Below are positions 35,289 to 44,453 of a stretch of DNA of 64,000 bases, in pieces (position 1 is the first letter of the stretch; each line of letters opens with the position of its first letter). A model generated the notes under the pieces. It worked only from the letters and a program-made list of their open reading frames with translations. It did not search any database and had not been told where the DNA came from. Source of the DNA: an uncultured Bacillota bacterium (GTDB taxonomy: Bacteria; Bacillota_I; Bacilli_A; RF39; UBA660); contig CAMUZJ010000001.1 in NCBI GenBank assembly GCA_947165195.1, positions 1 to 64,000 of the forward strand. Direction: 5' to 3'. The position numbers and the translations under genes were made by a program.

Positions 35289-37010
35289 CTAATTTATTTC
35301 AACAATATCACCAAATAGTTCTATTGCTTTATTATTTATTATATCATCTTTTTTTTGTTCAATAAAGACCTCTTCTGGTTCAACTTTAACATTCCAAATA
35401 TTTCCGTTTTTCAAATCGTAAATATACTTATTTTTTATTTCTTCCCATTGACTATCAGATATAATTGCAATCTTTTTATTAGAATTTGTAATATTATTAT
35501 AAACTTCTATTATTTTCTTTATATTATTTAAGTTTTGTTTAACTATTGAATCAAATTCATAGCTCATTACAATATTTTCATCGCTAACTGCTCTAATTTT
35601 TGCATCCAAGATAGAACAACAAATATATCCAATTTCTTGATCAAAGGTATAATCATTAAACATATCTAATTTAGATATTTCATTTACCAATAACTGCTTA
35701 TTTGCTTTTGCTAAAGTATTATTTACACGAACATCCATGATTTCACTAATGTTAGAAACTTCAGAAAAATTATCTACTAAGTTTTCAGCTTTTTTTGTTT
35801 TATAGTCATCATTTTTACCATTATTTTTTTCAACGATCTTTTCTATATAATTTTCTTTAATATCAACAGTTTTCGCAGGATTTTCATTGGATTTTATTGG
35901 AACAATATCATCCATTTTAAGAGATTTAGATGATGAGTTGTCAATCTTTTCCATTTTCGTTTTCTTAGAATCAACTCCAATATTATTCATAAACTCAAGT
36001 AAAATCATCTCTACATAAACTATAGGATTAGAACTTTTTTTAATATCGAACATTTTTTCGTTTATTAATAAAACTAAACTATGTATATCATATAAATCAA
36101 AATCTAATTTTTCGTTATCAATATAATGTTTTATAATTAAACTTCTAAGATAACGCATTAGTCTATCTAAAATTGTTATAATATTTTTACCTAAATCATT
36201 ATATGTTTTTATTTTTGTTAAAACATTGGCATAATTGCGTTCAAAAATATCGTAATAAAAACTCTTAATCTCTTCTGTCGTTAAAGAGCCATTTACCTCC
36301 GCATAATGTTCTAATGTAATTTGATTTTCGCAATAAGAATTAAGCTGATCAAGAGAACTTAATGCATCACGCATTCCTCCATCACAAGAAAAAGCAATTT
36401 CCTCTAAAACATCTTCATTAATATTTATTTTTTCTTTAACGCAAATTTTTTTTAAATTTATCATTATTTTTTCTGAAGAAATGCGTTTAAAGGAAAAGCA
36501 TTGACAACGAGAAATAATAGTCTCAGGAACTTTTTGCGGATCCGTTGTTGCCAATATAAAAATAACATGTTCTGGTGGTTCTTCCAATGTTTTTAATAAT
36601 GCATTAAAGGCACCAATTGAAAGCATATGAACCTCATCAATTATATATACCTTATATTTTAAATCTGCTGGAACTAAAGAAATTTTATTTTTTAATTCCC
36701 TAATCTCATCTACACCATTATTAGAAGCAGCATCAATTTCAATTATATCGACACATTCCTTTTGGTAAGAATTAAGGCAGTTTTTACACTTACCGCAAGC
36801 ATTCCCATCAATTGGATCTAAACAATTCAAAGAACGTGCAAATATTTTTGAAACACTTGTTTTACCTGTCCCTCTAGGGCCGAAAAACATATACGCATGT
36901 CCATATGATGATTTTTTTATAGAATTTCGAAGTGTTTTTACTATTACATCTTGTCCAAAAACATCATCAAAATTTACTGGCCTATATTGCCTATATAAAG
37001 CTTTATACAT
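35289..37010 (-). CDS. dnaX: DNA polymerase III gamma/tau subunit
   Basis: ATPase of the clamp loader. Start at ATG 37010 (MYKALYRQYRPVNFDDV) with GGAGGAG 8 nt upstream; 573 aa. Walker A GPRGTGKTS at residue 45, zinc module CGKCKNC, DEVHMLS, and LEEPPEHVIFILATTDPQKV are present. The C-terminal third is low complexity, then a tau-like domain. Lies after tadA and the SRP RNA gene, the Bacillus tadA/scr-dnaX arrangement. Confidence 0.97.
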   Translation of the reverse strand: MYKALYRQYRPVNFDDVFGQDVIVKTLRNSIKKSSYGHAYMFFGPRGTGKTSVSKIFARSLNCLDPIDGNACGKCKNCLNSYQKECVDIIEIDAASNNGVDEIRELKNKISLVPADLKYKVYIIDEVHMLSIGAFNALLKTLEEPPEHVIFILATTDPQKVPETIISRCQCFSFKRISSEKIMINLKKICVKEKININEDVLEEIAFSCDGGMRDALSSLDQLNSYCENQITLEHYAEVNGSLTTEEIKSFYYDIFERNYANVLTKIKTYNDLGKNIITILDRLMRYLRSLIIKHYIDNEKLDFDLYDIHSLVLLINEKMFDIKKSSNPIVYVEMILLEFMNNIGVDSKKTKMEKIDNSSSKSLKMDDIVPIKSNENPAKTVDIKENYIEKIVEKNNGKNDDYKTKKAENLVDNFSEVSNISEIMDVRVNNTLAKANKQLLVNEISKLDMFNDYTFDQEIGYICCSILDAKIRAVSDENIVMSYEFDSIVKQNLNNIKKIIEVYNNITNSNKKIAIISDSQWEEIKNKYIYDLKNGNIWNVKVEPEEVFIEQKKDDIINNKAIELFGDIVEIN

Positions 37011-37058
37011 ATATATACTCCTCCAAACCAATGATATTATAACATAAAAAAAAAGATT

Positions 37059-37514
37059 TTACTTATTCCTAGTAGAAATAAAAAAATCTTTTAAAATCTC
37101 TCTTCCTTGCTCTATGTATAAATCATTATACAAATTAACTTGTGAATTAGATTTATCTACTTTTAATATATTTAAAATATTATTGTGGATTTTTTTATCA
37201 TCATTAGATAATGCAGAAAAAATATTACCTATTCGTGCTTGTTTTATTGCTGCTGCACACATTTCACATGGTTCAAGCGTTACGTACATATCACAGTCAA
37301 TTAATCTCCAATTTCCTAATTTTTTAGATGCTTTCATTATTGCTATCAATTCTGCGTGATATAAGGAACATTTATTTTTTTCCTTTAAATTATGAGCCTT
37401 AGCAATTATTTTTCCATCTTTTACAATAACTGCACCGACAGGTATCTCACCTTTTTTTTTTGCTTTTGTTGCCTCTTCAAACGCCTTATCAAAGAATTTT
37501 TTTCTTTCATCCAT
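37059..37514 (-). CDS. tadA: tRNA-specific adenosine deaminase TadA
   Basis: Converts A34 to inosine in tRNA-Arg(ACG). Start at ATG 37514 (MDERKKFFDKAF) gives 151 aa. The frame is open for 31 more codons upstream but these are SRP RNA sequence, so not coding. Zn-deaminase motifs HAEL and PCEMCAAAI are intact. SD is weak. Confidence 0.95.
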   Translation of the reverse strand: MDERKKFFDKAFEEATKAKKKGEIPVGAVIVKDGKIIAKAHNLKEKNKCSLYHAELIAIMKASKKLGNWRLIDCDMYVTLEPCEMCAAAIKQARIGNIFSALSNDDKKIHNNILNILKVDKSNSQVNLYNDLYIEQGREILKDFFISTRNK

Positions 37515-37535
37515 ATTACCAACATCCCCAAAAAT

Positions 37536-37612
37536 AAAAAAGTGCACATGGGAGGAGGACTTTAAGGCTGCTATCTTCCGATCCTGACCTGATTCAATCA
37601 CTCCCATTGCAC
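37536..37612 (-). ncRNA. ffs: Signal recognition particle RNA, small bacterial type
   Basis: The minus strand has the conserved SRP domain: AGGTCAGGATCGGAAGATAG then CAGCC, i.e. the CAGG..GGAA..AGCAGCC apical hairpin that binds Ffh. The ends pair (GTGCA/TGCAC and TGGGAG/CTCCCA), giving a single ~77-nt hairpin followed by a T-rich tract. It lies between the promoter at 37619-37647 and tadA, next to dnaX as scr in Bacillus, but lacks the Alu domain of the long Bacillus form. Confidence 0.93.
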
Positions 37613-37618
37613 AAGTAC

Positions 37619-37647
37619 ATTCTATAATATAAATAAACTTTTGTAAA
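37619..37647 (-). promoter_or_regulatory. Predicted sigma-A promoter of the SRP RNA
   Basis: TTTACA at 37647-37642, 17-nt spacer, TAGAAT at 37624-37619, minus strand; start expected near 37612, which matches the 5' end of the paired RNA. Confidence 0.72.
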
Positions 37648-37710
37648 TATTTTTTTGATATTTATATATCTTTATTTTGCAATAAATAATTATATATATT
37701 TTTTAAGCTA

Positions 37711-37726
37711 TGTTTCACGTGGAACA
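37711..37726. promoter_or_regulatory. parS site 1 (Spo0J/ParB nucleation site)
   Basis: TGTTTCACGTGGAACA matches the Bacillota parS consensus TGTTNCACGTGAAACA at 15 of 16 positions, the difference being in one outer base. A spo0J homologue is encoded at 56372-57283. Confidence 0.93.
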
Positions 37727-37752
37727 TTAAATAAATTAAATTAAATTAATAA

Positions 37753-37768
37753 TGTTTCACGTGGAACA
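37753..37768. promoter_or_regulatory. parS site 2
   Basis: Identical in all 16 bases to the first parS and 42 bp away from it, centre to centre, about four helical turns. Confidence 0.93.
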
Positions 37769-37787
37769 TATTAAAGTAATTGCAAAA

Positions 37788-37803
37788 TATTTCCCGGGAA
37801 ATA
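37788..37803. promoter_or_regulatory. Noc-binding site 1
   Basis: TATTTCCCGGGAAATA is a perfect palindrome and matches the Bacillus Noc-binding consensus ATTTCCCGGGAAAT. A Noc-like protein is encoded at 54186-55460. Confidence 0.9.
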
Positions 37804-37875
37804 ATTAGTGTTGATAAAAATATATAATTAATAAAACTATTAAATTTTTTGCTTATTGTGGAAATTTACATTAAA

Positions 37876-37913
37876 ATTAAATAAATTATTTCCCGGGAAA
37901 TAATTTATTTAAT
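37876..37913. promoter_or_regulatory. Noc-binding site 2 within a 38-bp perfect palindrome
   Basis: The core TATTTCCCGGGAAATA (37887-37902) is identical to site 1; the flanking A/T sequence extends the palindrome to 38 bp without mismatch (centre between 37894 and 37895). Such length is beyond the Noc consensus. Confidence 0.88.
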
Positions 37914-37925
37914 AAAAAAGCAACT

Positions 37926-37953
37926 CTAAATAAATAAATAAATAAATAAATAA
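37926..37953. repeat. AAAT tetranucleotide repeat
   Basis: About six tandem copies of TAAA/AAAT between the Noc site and the first ATTGCGTT-like motif. Simple repeat, probably length-variable. Confidence 0.9.
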
Positions 37954-38014
37954 CGCGATTGCTAAATATTTTTTAATTGTGTATGGTGCAAAAGTGGAAA
38001 AAATAAATACTCTT

Positions 38015-38230
38015 TTGCGTTTTAATATATTCCTTATTTAAAATGCATATTTCTATAAAATAGTAAATTTTAATTTATGATTGCGTAACGCAAAAAGTAT
38101 ACAAAAATACTGATTTTTTTAGTTATATCTATTGCGTTAATGATGAAATTTGATATATTAATGGTTAATAACGCAATACATTTTTTAGACTTCATATTTA
38201 CGTTGATATATCTACATTTTGAAACGCAAT
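38015..38230. repeat. Cluster of ATTGCGTT/AACGCAAT motifs
   Basis: TTGCGTT occurs at 38015-38021; TTGCGT-A-ACGCAA at 38081-38093 (perfect palindrome); ATTGCGTTAA at 38131-38140; TTAATAACGCAAT at 38165-38177; AACGCAAT at 38223-38230. A related AACGCGATTGC is at 37952-37962. G+C is otherwise nearly absent here, so the repeats stand out. Spacing is 38-69 bp. No known box; resembles iterons or operator arrays. Confidence 0.75.
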
Positions 38231-38239
38231 TATATTTTT

Positions 38240-38277
38240 TTAAAAAAATAAAAACTACCAGTTTAGCTAGTAGTTTT
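38240..38277 (-). terminator. Intrinsic terminator in the gyrA-SRP RNA gap
   Basis: AAAACTAC/GTAGTTTT arms at 38251-38258 and 38270-38277; on the minus strand a T-rich run follows (TTTTTATTTTTTT). The A/T-rich flanks would allow weak activity in both directions. Confidence 0.65.
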
Positions 38278-38672
38278 ATTGTAGCTTATAAGCCTTATAG
38301 CTGACAATAATATATTGTACTCCGAAAATCTATCACATGCATTACTTACAAAATAGCTATATTGTTAATTATTTGACTTATAAATGGAGCCACGTACTTT
38401 TTACTACTCAATTCATCTTATGATTTATGTTCTTTTAGTTGATTTGCAATATAATCTTAATTTGTTTTTATATTTTTTCCTACTGAAGCAACATAATATT
38501 CTCTGCTCTACAACAAAATTAACGTTGTCCATATTGATAGTTCATTTGTGCTTGTCAATGAAATATCAATAAAATTAATTTTTATCTAAATATCCTATTA
38601 TTCCTGCCACACTATCCTTAGGTGGTATTCTTATTAACATATAGGCATAAGTGTAAAGCTAAAGCTATTTTG
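38250..38672 (-). other. Unassigned transcript-like segment downstream of gyrA
   Basis: About 420 nt between the promoter-like 38679-38706 and the terminator at 38251-38277, with no convincing ORF. Minus-strand helices include CCTAT/ATAGG enclosing CCAC/GTGG (about 38590-38645). I could not match it to RNase P RNA, tmRNA or 6S RNA. It could be an unknown RNA or decayed sequence; a 62-codon plus-strand frame in it (38384-38572) lacks an SD. Confidence 0.3.
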
Positions 38673-38678
38673 CCCCTC

Positions 38679-38706
38679 AGTATAACTGGAGGTTTTCGTT
38701 ATACAA
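38679..38706 (-). promoter_or_regulatory. Possible promoter after the gyrA terminator
   Basis: TTGTAT at 38706-38701, 16-nt spacer, TATACT at 38684-38679, minus strand. Weak -35. Confidence 0.4.
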
Positions 38707-38729
38707 AAAAATAGGACCTACATCCTATT
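38705..38729 (-). terminator. Intrinsic terminator of gyrBA
   Basis: AATAGGA/TCCTATT stem (38710-38716 and 38723-38729) overlapping the gyrA 3' end, followed by seven T on the minus strand. Confidence 0.85.
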
Positions 38730-41253
38730 CTTCTTCAGAAGTATCATTCTCTGAACTTTCATTAACTAAGGCTATTGATGATACAATTTGATCATCCTTT
38801 AAATTTATTAATCTTAATCCCTGAGTTGCTCTTTTTAACACAGATACTTGAGCAAGTGGCATTTTCATTACAATACCAGTATTAGTAATAATCATAAGAT
38901 TAAATTTATCTATAGATTCTACTCTTTTTAAAGATGCCATTAATCCATTTTTATCAGTAACATTATATGCCTTTACACCTTTACTACCTCTATGAGTTAA
39001 TCTGTACTCATCTATAGATGAAATCTTACCATATCCCTTTTCAGTAACAATTAATATTAAGTCATTTTCTAGTGTAACATCAGCACCAACAACTTTGCTT
39101 CCCTCTAAATCCATTCCTTTTACACCAGCAGCAGATCTTCCCATAACTCTAACTTCATTTTCGTCAAATCTTACCATTTTTCCGTTATTAGCACCTATAA
39201 CAACTACACTATTTCCATTTGTTTTTCTAACACTAATCAATTCATCATTTTCTTTCAAGGATATAGCAATTTTTCCAGTTTTACGAATATTATCAAATTC
39301 TTCAATTGAAGTTCTTTTAACTAGCCCATCTTTTGTAATAAAAACTAAATATTTTACTTCCTCTTCAGAATTAATTTTTAAAACCGAACTAATGTTCTCT
39401 TCTTTCTCTATTGGTAATAAATTAATAATTGGTAATCCTTTTGATTGTCTAGAAAATTCTGGAATTTCATATCCTTTTATTCTATAAACTTTACCAGTAT
39501 TAGAGAAGAACATTACGTAATCATGAGTTTTTAAAGATAACATATGTTCTACAACATCTTCTTCATTCGTAGTCATACCTTTTATACCTACTCCACCTCT
39601 ATTTTGAGTTTTATAAGTATCCATTCTTAACCTCTTGATATAACCATTTTTTGTTAATGTAACAATAACATCTTCATTTGGTATTAAAGATTCATCTTCA
39701 ATATAATCAATTGCTGTCATATCAATAGAAGTTCTTCTTTCGTCACCATATTTATTCTTTATTTCTAATAATTCAGTCTTAATAATTTCTAATACACGAT
39801 TTTCATCTGCTAAAATAGCTTTTAAATCCTCTATTAAATTCAATAAATCTTTTAATTCATTTTCTATTTTTTCTCGCTCTAATCCAGTTAAACGACGTAA
39901 TTTTAATTCTAGGATACTATCAGCTTGTATTTCAGTAAAATTAAATTTTGATATTAATTTTTCTTTAGCTTCAACATCTGTTTCAGCATTTCTAATAATT
40001 GATATTACTTCATCAAGATTATCTAAAGCTTTTTTATATCCTTCTAAAATGTGAACTCTTTCTTCTGCTTTATTTAAATCAAAGCGAGTCCTTCTAATAA
40101 TAATTTCTTTTTGATGATCAATATATTTAGCAATTATATCTTTCAAGCCCAAGGTTTTAGGAGTTCCCATATCAATAACTAAAAAAATTATTCCATAACT
40201 AATTTGAAAATTAGTATGTTTATACAAATTATTTAAAACAACTTGCGGATTGGCTTCTTTCTTTAATGTTATCGTTATTTTTACTCCATCTTTTAAATCA
40301 GTGTGATAGTCTGAGATACCATCAATTACTTTATTATGTACAAGTTCAGCAACCTTATTTTTTAAGTCCATAGTATTGACACCATAAGGAACCTCTGTAA
40401 TTATTATTTGAGAATGATTACCAGATTCCTCAATTTGAGCTCTACTCCTAATAGTAATGCTTCCTCTACCGGTTTCATAAGCTTGTCTAATACCAGAATT
40501 TCCAAGTATGATGCCGCCAGTAGGAAAATCAGGACCTTTAATATAATTCATTAGTCCAGCAACATCAATATCTGGATTATCAATATAAGCTACACATCCA
40601 TCAATGACTTCTCCCAAATTATGTGGAGGTATATTAGTAGCCATACCTACTGCAATTCCCATAGATCCATTTATCAAAACATTAGGAATTCTTGATGGCA
40701 AAACCGTAGGCTCAGGACTTGTTTCATCAAAGTTTGGCATCATATCAACTGTATTTTTTCTTATATCCCTAAGCATTTCTAATGAGATTTTGGATAATCT
40801 TGCTTCAGTATAACGATAAGCAGCTGCTCCATCTCCTTCAATATTACCAAAATTTCCATGCCCATCAACCATCATATATCTTTGATTAAAATCCTGTGCT
40901 AGTCTAACCATTGCTTCATATATTGAGCTATCACCATGTGGATGATAATGCCCCATAACATAACCAACTGTAGTTGCACTTTTCTTATGTGGCTTATCAG
41001 GTGTATTTCCCTCTTCAAACATAGACCACAAAATTCGTCTGTGAACAGGTTTCAACCCATCTCTTAAATCCGGAATTGCACGTGAAGTAATAACACTCAT
41101 AGAATAAGCAAGAAACGAATCACTAATTTCAGTTACAATATCATTAACATCATGTGTATCTCGTTCATGAAATTGTTGACCAAAATCATTTTTTTTATTT
41201 AAATTTACATCTTCCAAATTTTCATTAACATTTTTTACATCTTCATTGTTCAT
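38725..41253 (-). CDS. gyrA: DNA gyrase subunit A
   Basis: Breakage-reunion subunit of gyrase. Start at ATG 41253 (MNNEDVKNVNEN) after GGGGGTGA, giving 842 aa; a GTG three codons upstream is inside the SD. Active-site Tyr in AAAYRYTEARLS (near residue 130); quinolone-determining region HPHGDSSIYEAMVRLAQDF with Ser and Glu at the two main resistance positions (sensitive-type). The GyrA box QNRGGVGIKG (near residue 555) separates it from ParC. A short acidic tail ends the protein. Downstream of gyrB by 12 bp. Confidence 0.97.
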   Translation of the reverse strand: MNNEDVKNVNENLEDVNLNKKNDFGQQFHERDTHDVNDIVTEISDSFLAYSMSVITSRAIPDLRDGLKPVHRRILWSMFEEGNTPDKPHKKSATTVGYVMGHYHPHGDSSIYEAMVRLAQDFNQRYMMVDGHGNFGNIEGDGAAAYRYTEARLSKISLEMLRDIRKNTVDMMPNFDETSPEPTVLPSRIPNVLINGSMGIAVGMATNIPPHNLGEVIDGCVAYIDNPDIDVAGLMNYIKGPDFPTGGIILGNSGIRQAYETGRGSITIRSRAQIEESGNHSQIIITEVPYGVNTMDLKNKVAELVHNKVIDGISDYHTDLKDGVKITITLKKEANPQVVLNNLYKHTNFQISYGIIFLVIDMGTPKTLGLKDIIAKYIDHQKEIIIRRTRFDLNKAEERVHILEGYKKALDNLDEVISIIRNAETDVEAKEKLISKFNFTEIQADSILELKLRRLTGLEREKIENELKDLLNLIEDLKAILADENRVLEIIKTELLEIKNKYGDERRTSIDMTAIDYIEDESLIPNEDVIVTLTKNGYIKRLRMDTYKTQNRGGVGIKGMTTNEEDVVEHMLSLKTHDYVMFFSNTGKVYRIKGYEIPEFSRQSKGLPIINLLPIEKEENISSVLKINSEEEVKYLVFITKDGLVKRTSIEEFDNIRKTGKIAISLKENDELISVRKTNGNSVVVIGANNGKMVRFDENEVRVMGRSAAGVKGMDLEGSKVVGADVTLENDLILIVTEKGYGKISSIDEYRLTHRGSKGVKAYNVTDKNGLMASLKRVESIDKFNLMIITNTGIVMKMPLAQVSVLKRATQGLRLINLKDDQIVSSIALVNESSENDTSEEE

Positions 41254-41265
41254 TAATTTCACCCC

Positions 41266-43200
41266 CTAAATATCTAAATTTTTAACAAATCTAGCATTTT
41301 CCTCAATAAACCTTCTCCGTGGTTCAACTTCTTCACCCATCAATTTACTAAACATAGCATCAGCTTGCATACAATCATTCACAGTTATTTTTCTAAGTAC
41401 TCTTTTTTCAATATCCATAGTAGTTTCATTTAGTTCTTCTGCATCCATTTCCCCAAGACCTTTCATTCTTGCTATTTCCGCTCTTTGACGAACATTCTCA
41501 GGTAATGATAGTAAATAAGCCTCTTTTTCTTCCTCATCAAGAACATATTTTCTTGTTTTTCCATGCATTATTCTAAATAATGGTGGTTGAGCAGCATATA
41601 CATGTCCTGCTTCAACAATTGGTTTAAAGAAACGATAAAACAATGTTAAAAGAAGTACTCTAATATGGGAACCATCTACATCAGCATCAGTCATTATAAT
41701 GATTTTATCATATCTTAATTTATCCAAATTAAATTCATCACCAATACCAGTACCAAAAGCGGTAATAATAGTCCTTATTTCCTCATTTCCAAGTGCTCTA
41801 TCTAATCTATTCTTCTCAACATTTAAAATCTTACCTCTTAATGGTAAAATCGCTTGAGTCATAGAATCTCTACCTTTTTTAGCAGAACCACCAGCTGAAT
41901 CTCCCTCGACTATAAATATTTCAGATACTTTTGGATCTTTGCTCTTACAATCTGATAACTTTCCAAAAAAGTTAGTCATAGCTAAATCACTTTTTCTAGT
42001 AATTTCTCTTGCCTTTTTAGCAGCATTTCTAGCTCTACAAGCAAGAAGTGCTTTTTCAATAATTATTCTTGCCTCATCTGGATTTTCCAACAAAAATTTC
42101 TCGAATCCTTGAGAAAAAACATTATCAGCTAACTTTCTAACTTCTGAATTTCCTAATCTTCCTTTTGTTTGACCTTCAAATTGAGGATTAGGATGTTTAC
42201 AAGATACAATCATTGTTAATCCTTCTTTAACATCATCACCAGTTAAAGATTCATCTTTTTCTTTTAATATATTATTCTTTCTAGCATAATTATTAATTAC
42301 TCTAGTTAAAGCACGTCTTACTCCTTCTTCATGTGTACCACCATCATGTGTATTTATATTATTAACAAATGAATAAATATTATCATTAAATCCAGTATTA
42401 TATTGTAGAGCTACCTCAAACATTACATCATTTTCTGTTCCTTCTAAATGAATTACATCTTCATGAATAGGAGTTTTTCCTTGATTTATAAATTTAACAT
42501 ATTCACTAATACCACCTTCATATAAAAAAGTTTCTCCAGTAGTATCTTCTAAATCTCTATCATCCCTTAAAGTAAGTCTTAATCCCCTATTTAAGAAAGC
42601 TAATTCTCTCACTCTAACCATCAAAGTATTATAATCAAATATATCCGTATCAAATATATCAGGATCTGGTTTAAAAGTGACATAAGTACCTGTTCTATTA
42701 TCTTCACAAGTATCTATAACATGAAGCGGTTCTACAGTATGTCCACCATTTTCAAATCTTATAAAATTGACTTTTCCATTTTTATATACTTTTACTTCTA
42801 CCCATTTAGATAATGCATTAACGACACTTGCTCCTACTCCGTGAAGTCCTCCAGATACTTTATATCCTCCTCCTCCAAATTTTCCTCCTGCATGAAGTAC
42901 TGTATAAACAGTTTCTACAGTGCTTTTTCCAGTTTTTGGATGGATATCAACAGGAATTCCTCTACCATCATCTTTCACAGTAATACTATTATCCTTATTA
43001 ATAATAATTTCAATATTCTTACAAAATCCGGCAAGTGCTTCATCAATAGAGTTATCAACAATTTCCCAAACTAAATGATGGAGTCCTTTCACATCTGTTG
43101 TACCAATATACATTCCTGGTCTTTTTCTTACAGCTTCTAATCCTTCTAATACTTGTATTGCAGAAGAATCATAATTGTTTTGAACCTTTTCTTCATTCAT
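41266..43200 (-). CDS. gyrB: DNA gyrase subunit B
   Basis: ATPase subunit of gyrase. 644 aa: GHKL ATPase ([47 protein letters not shown]), then Toprim [25 protein letters not shown] and [15 protein letters not shown]. The C-terminal [21 protein letters not shown] end is present. Family length for Gram-positives. Ten bp after recF. Confidence 0.98.
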   Translation of the reverse strand: MNEEKVQNNYDSSAIQVLEGLEAVRKRPGMYIGTTDVKGLHHLVWEIVDNSIDEALAGFCKNIEIIINKDNSITVKDDGRGIPVDIHPKTGKSTVETVYTVLHAGGKFGGGGYKVSGGLHGVGASVVNALSKWVEVKVYKNGKVNFIRFENGGHTVEPLHVIDTCEDNRTGTYVTFKPDPDIFDTDIFDYNTLMVRVRELAFLNRGLRLTLRDDRDLEDTTGETFLYEGGISEYVKFINQGKTPIHEDVIHLEGTENDVMFEVALQYNTGFNDNIYSFVNNINTHDGGTHEEGVRRALTRVINNYARKNNILKEKDESLTGDDVKEGLTMIVSCKHPNPQFEGQTKGRLGNSEVRKLADNVFSQGFEKFLLENPDEARIIIEKALLACRARNAAKKAREITRKSDLAMTNFFGKLSDCKSKDPKVSEIFIVEGDSAGGSAKKGRDSMTQAILPLRGKILNVEKNRLDRALGNEEIRTIITAFGTGIGDEFNLDKLRYDKIIIMTDADVDGSHIRVLLLTLFYRFFKPIVEAGHVYAAQPPLFRIMHGKTRKYVLDEEEKEAYLLSLPENVRQRAEIARMKGLGEMDAEELNETTMDIEKRVLRKITVNDCMQADAMFSKLMGEEVEPRRRFIEENARFVKNLDI

Positions 43201-43209
43201 ATGACATAC

Positions 43210-44322
43210 CTACTTTCTCTTTATTTTTGCATTTTTAACTTCATAAATGAATGCATCTTCTAAATTCTTTCTACTGATATTTTTCAAATCCGTAGTTGTT
43301 ATAATACTTTGTATACTGAATTCATTAACCAATTTTAAAATTTTATTTCTTTTTTTTATATCTAATTCACTAAAGATATCATCTAATAGTAAAACAGGAT
43401 AGAATCCGGAATACTCTTTAAATATAGGAATTTCTGATAATTTAAAACATAGGATAGCTATCTTTTGTTGACCTTGTGAACCATATATTTTTAAGTCGCT
43501 ACCTTTATAATGAAATAATAAATCATCTCTATGTGGACCGTACATTGTCATTCCATATTGCAATTCTCTACTATAATTTTTATTAAGTTTTTCTCTAAGT
43601 TTTTTTCTAATCTCTTCTTCTTCATAAGATTCAATATCAATATTATTTAAATATTTTACATTTAATCCACTATCATTAAAAATATATTGGAAATTTTTAT
43701 CAATACTATTATTAATTTTATCCACATATTCTTTTCTTTTTTTATAAATTATAATAGCTTTTTCTATTAACTTATCGGTAAGAATGTCCAAATAATTTTT
43801 ATCAGCAATACTATTATTAAATAAAACTTTTAAGTATTCATTTCTAGTTTTCAAGATTTTATTATATTCATTATATGTATTTAAATAAGATTTAGATATT
43901 TGAGATAATTGCATATTCAGTAAATTTCTTCTAATGTTTGGTGATCCTTTTACTATTTCTAAATCATCTGGAGTAAATACAATAACATTTAAATTAGAGA
44001 TATAATCAGCAACTTTATTAACATTATTGGAATTAACAAATAATTTCTTCTCTAAATTAGAAAGATGAACTTCTAATTTAGAAACAACTTTATTTTTTTT
44101 AACTACTCCTTGAATTTTACATTTATTTTTATTAAACATAATAATATTAGGACTATTCAATACTCTATGAGATTTTGTTAAAGATAAGATGATAATAGAT
44201 TCTAAGAGATTTGTTTTTCCCTGAGCATTATCCCCTAAAAATATATTCATTCTATCATTTAATAAAATGGAAGCACTTGAATAATTTCTAAAGTTAGTAA
44301 GATTTAAACGTGTAAGCTTCAT
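43210..44322 (-). CDS. recF: DNA replication and repair protein RecF
   Basis: SMC-like ATPase acting with RecO and RecR. 370 aa; Walker A GDNAQGKTNLLESI at residue 30, signature YGSQGQQKIAILCFKLSE, and Walker B LLLDDIFSELD. Position before gyrB is canonical. Confidence 0.97.
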   Translation of the reverse strand: MKLTRLNLTNFRNYSSASILLNDRMNIFLGDNAQGKTNLLESIIILSLTKSHRVLNSPNIIMFNKNKCKIQGVVKKNKVVSKLEVHLSNLEKKLFVNSNNVNKVADYISNLNVIVFTPDDLEIVKGSPNIRRNLLNMQLSQISKSYLNTYNEYNKILKTRNEYLKVLFNNSIADKNYLDILTDKLIEKAIIIYKKRKEYVDKINNSIDKNFQYIFNDSGLNVKYLNNIDIESYEEEEIRKKLREKLNKNYSRELQYGMTMYGPHRDDLLFHYKGSDLKIYGSQGQQKIAILCFKLSEIPIFKEYSGFYPVLLLDDIFSELDIKKRNKILKLVNEFSIQSIITTTDLKNISRKNLEDAFIYEVKNAKIKRK

Positions 44323-44417
44323 TTAAAATCGTTAAAAAGTAACATATAATCACCTATCCCCTAAACCAGTATTCCTATACATACAAGACTTATTATATCA
44401 TAAAAAGCCTTTTAAAG

Positions 44418-44448
44418 CACTAAAAAAATAGCTCTTACAGCTATTTTT
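44418..44448 (-). terminator. Intrinsic terminator of the comK-like gene
   Basis: AAAAATAGCT/AGCTATTTTT arms at 44424-44433 and 44439-44448, 5-nt loop, T-run of seven on the minus strand. Confidence 0.85.
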
Positions 44449-44453
44449 TACAA

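Noticed and set aside
37515..37607. N-terminal extension of TadA
   Set aside because: The extra codons lie within the SRP RNA gene; TadA aligns with its family only from the ATG at 37514.
37926..37953. AAAT repeat as a CRISPR or iteron
   Set aside because: It is a simple tetranucleotide run without spacers.
38384..38572. 62-codon plus-strand ORF in the gyrA-SRP RNA gap
   Set aside because: No SD or clear promoter, hydrophobic composition typical of A/T-rich random frames, and the only gene that would face against replication on the left arm.
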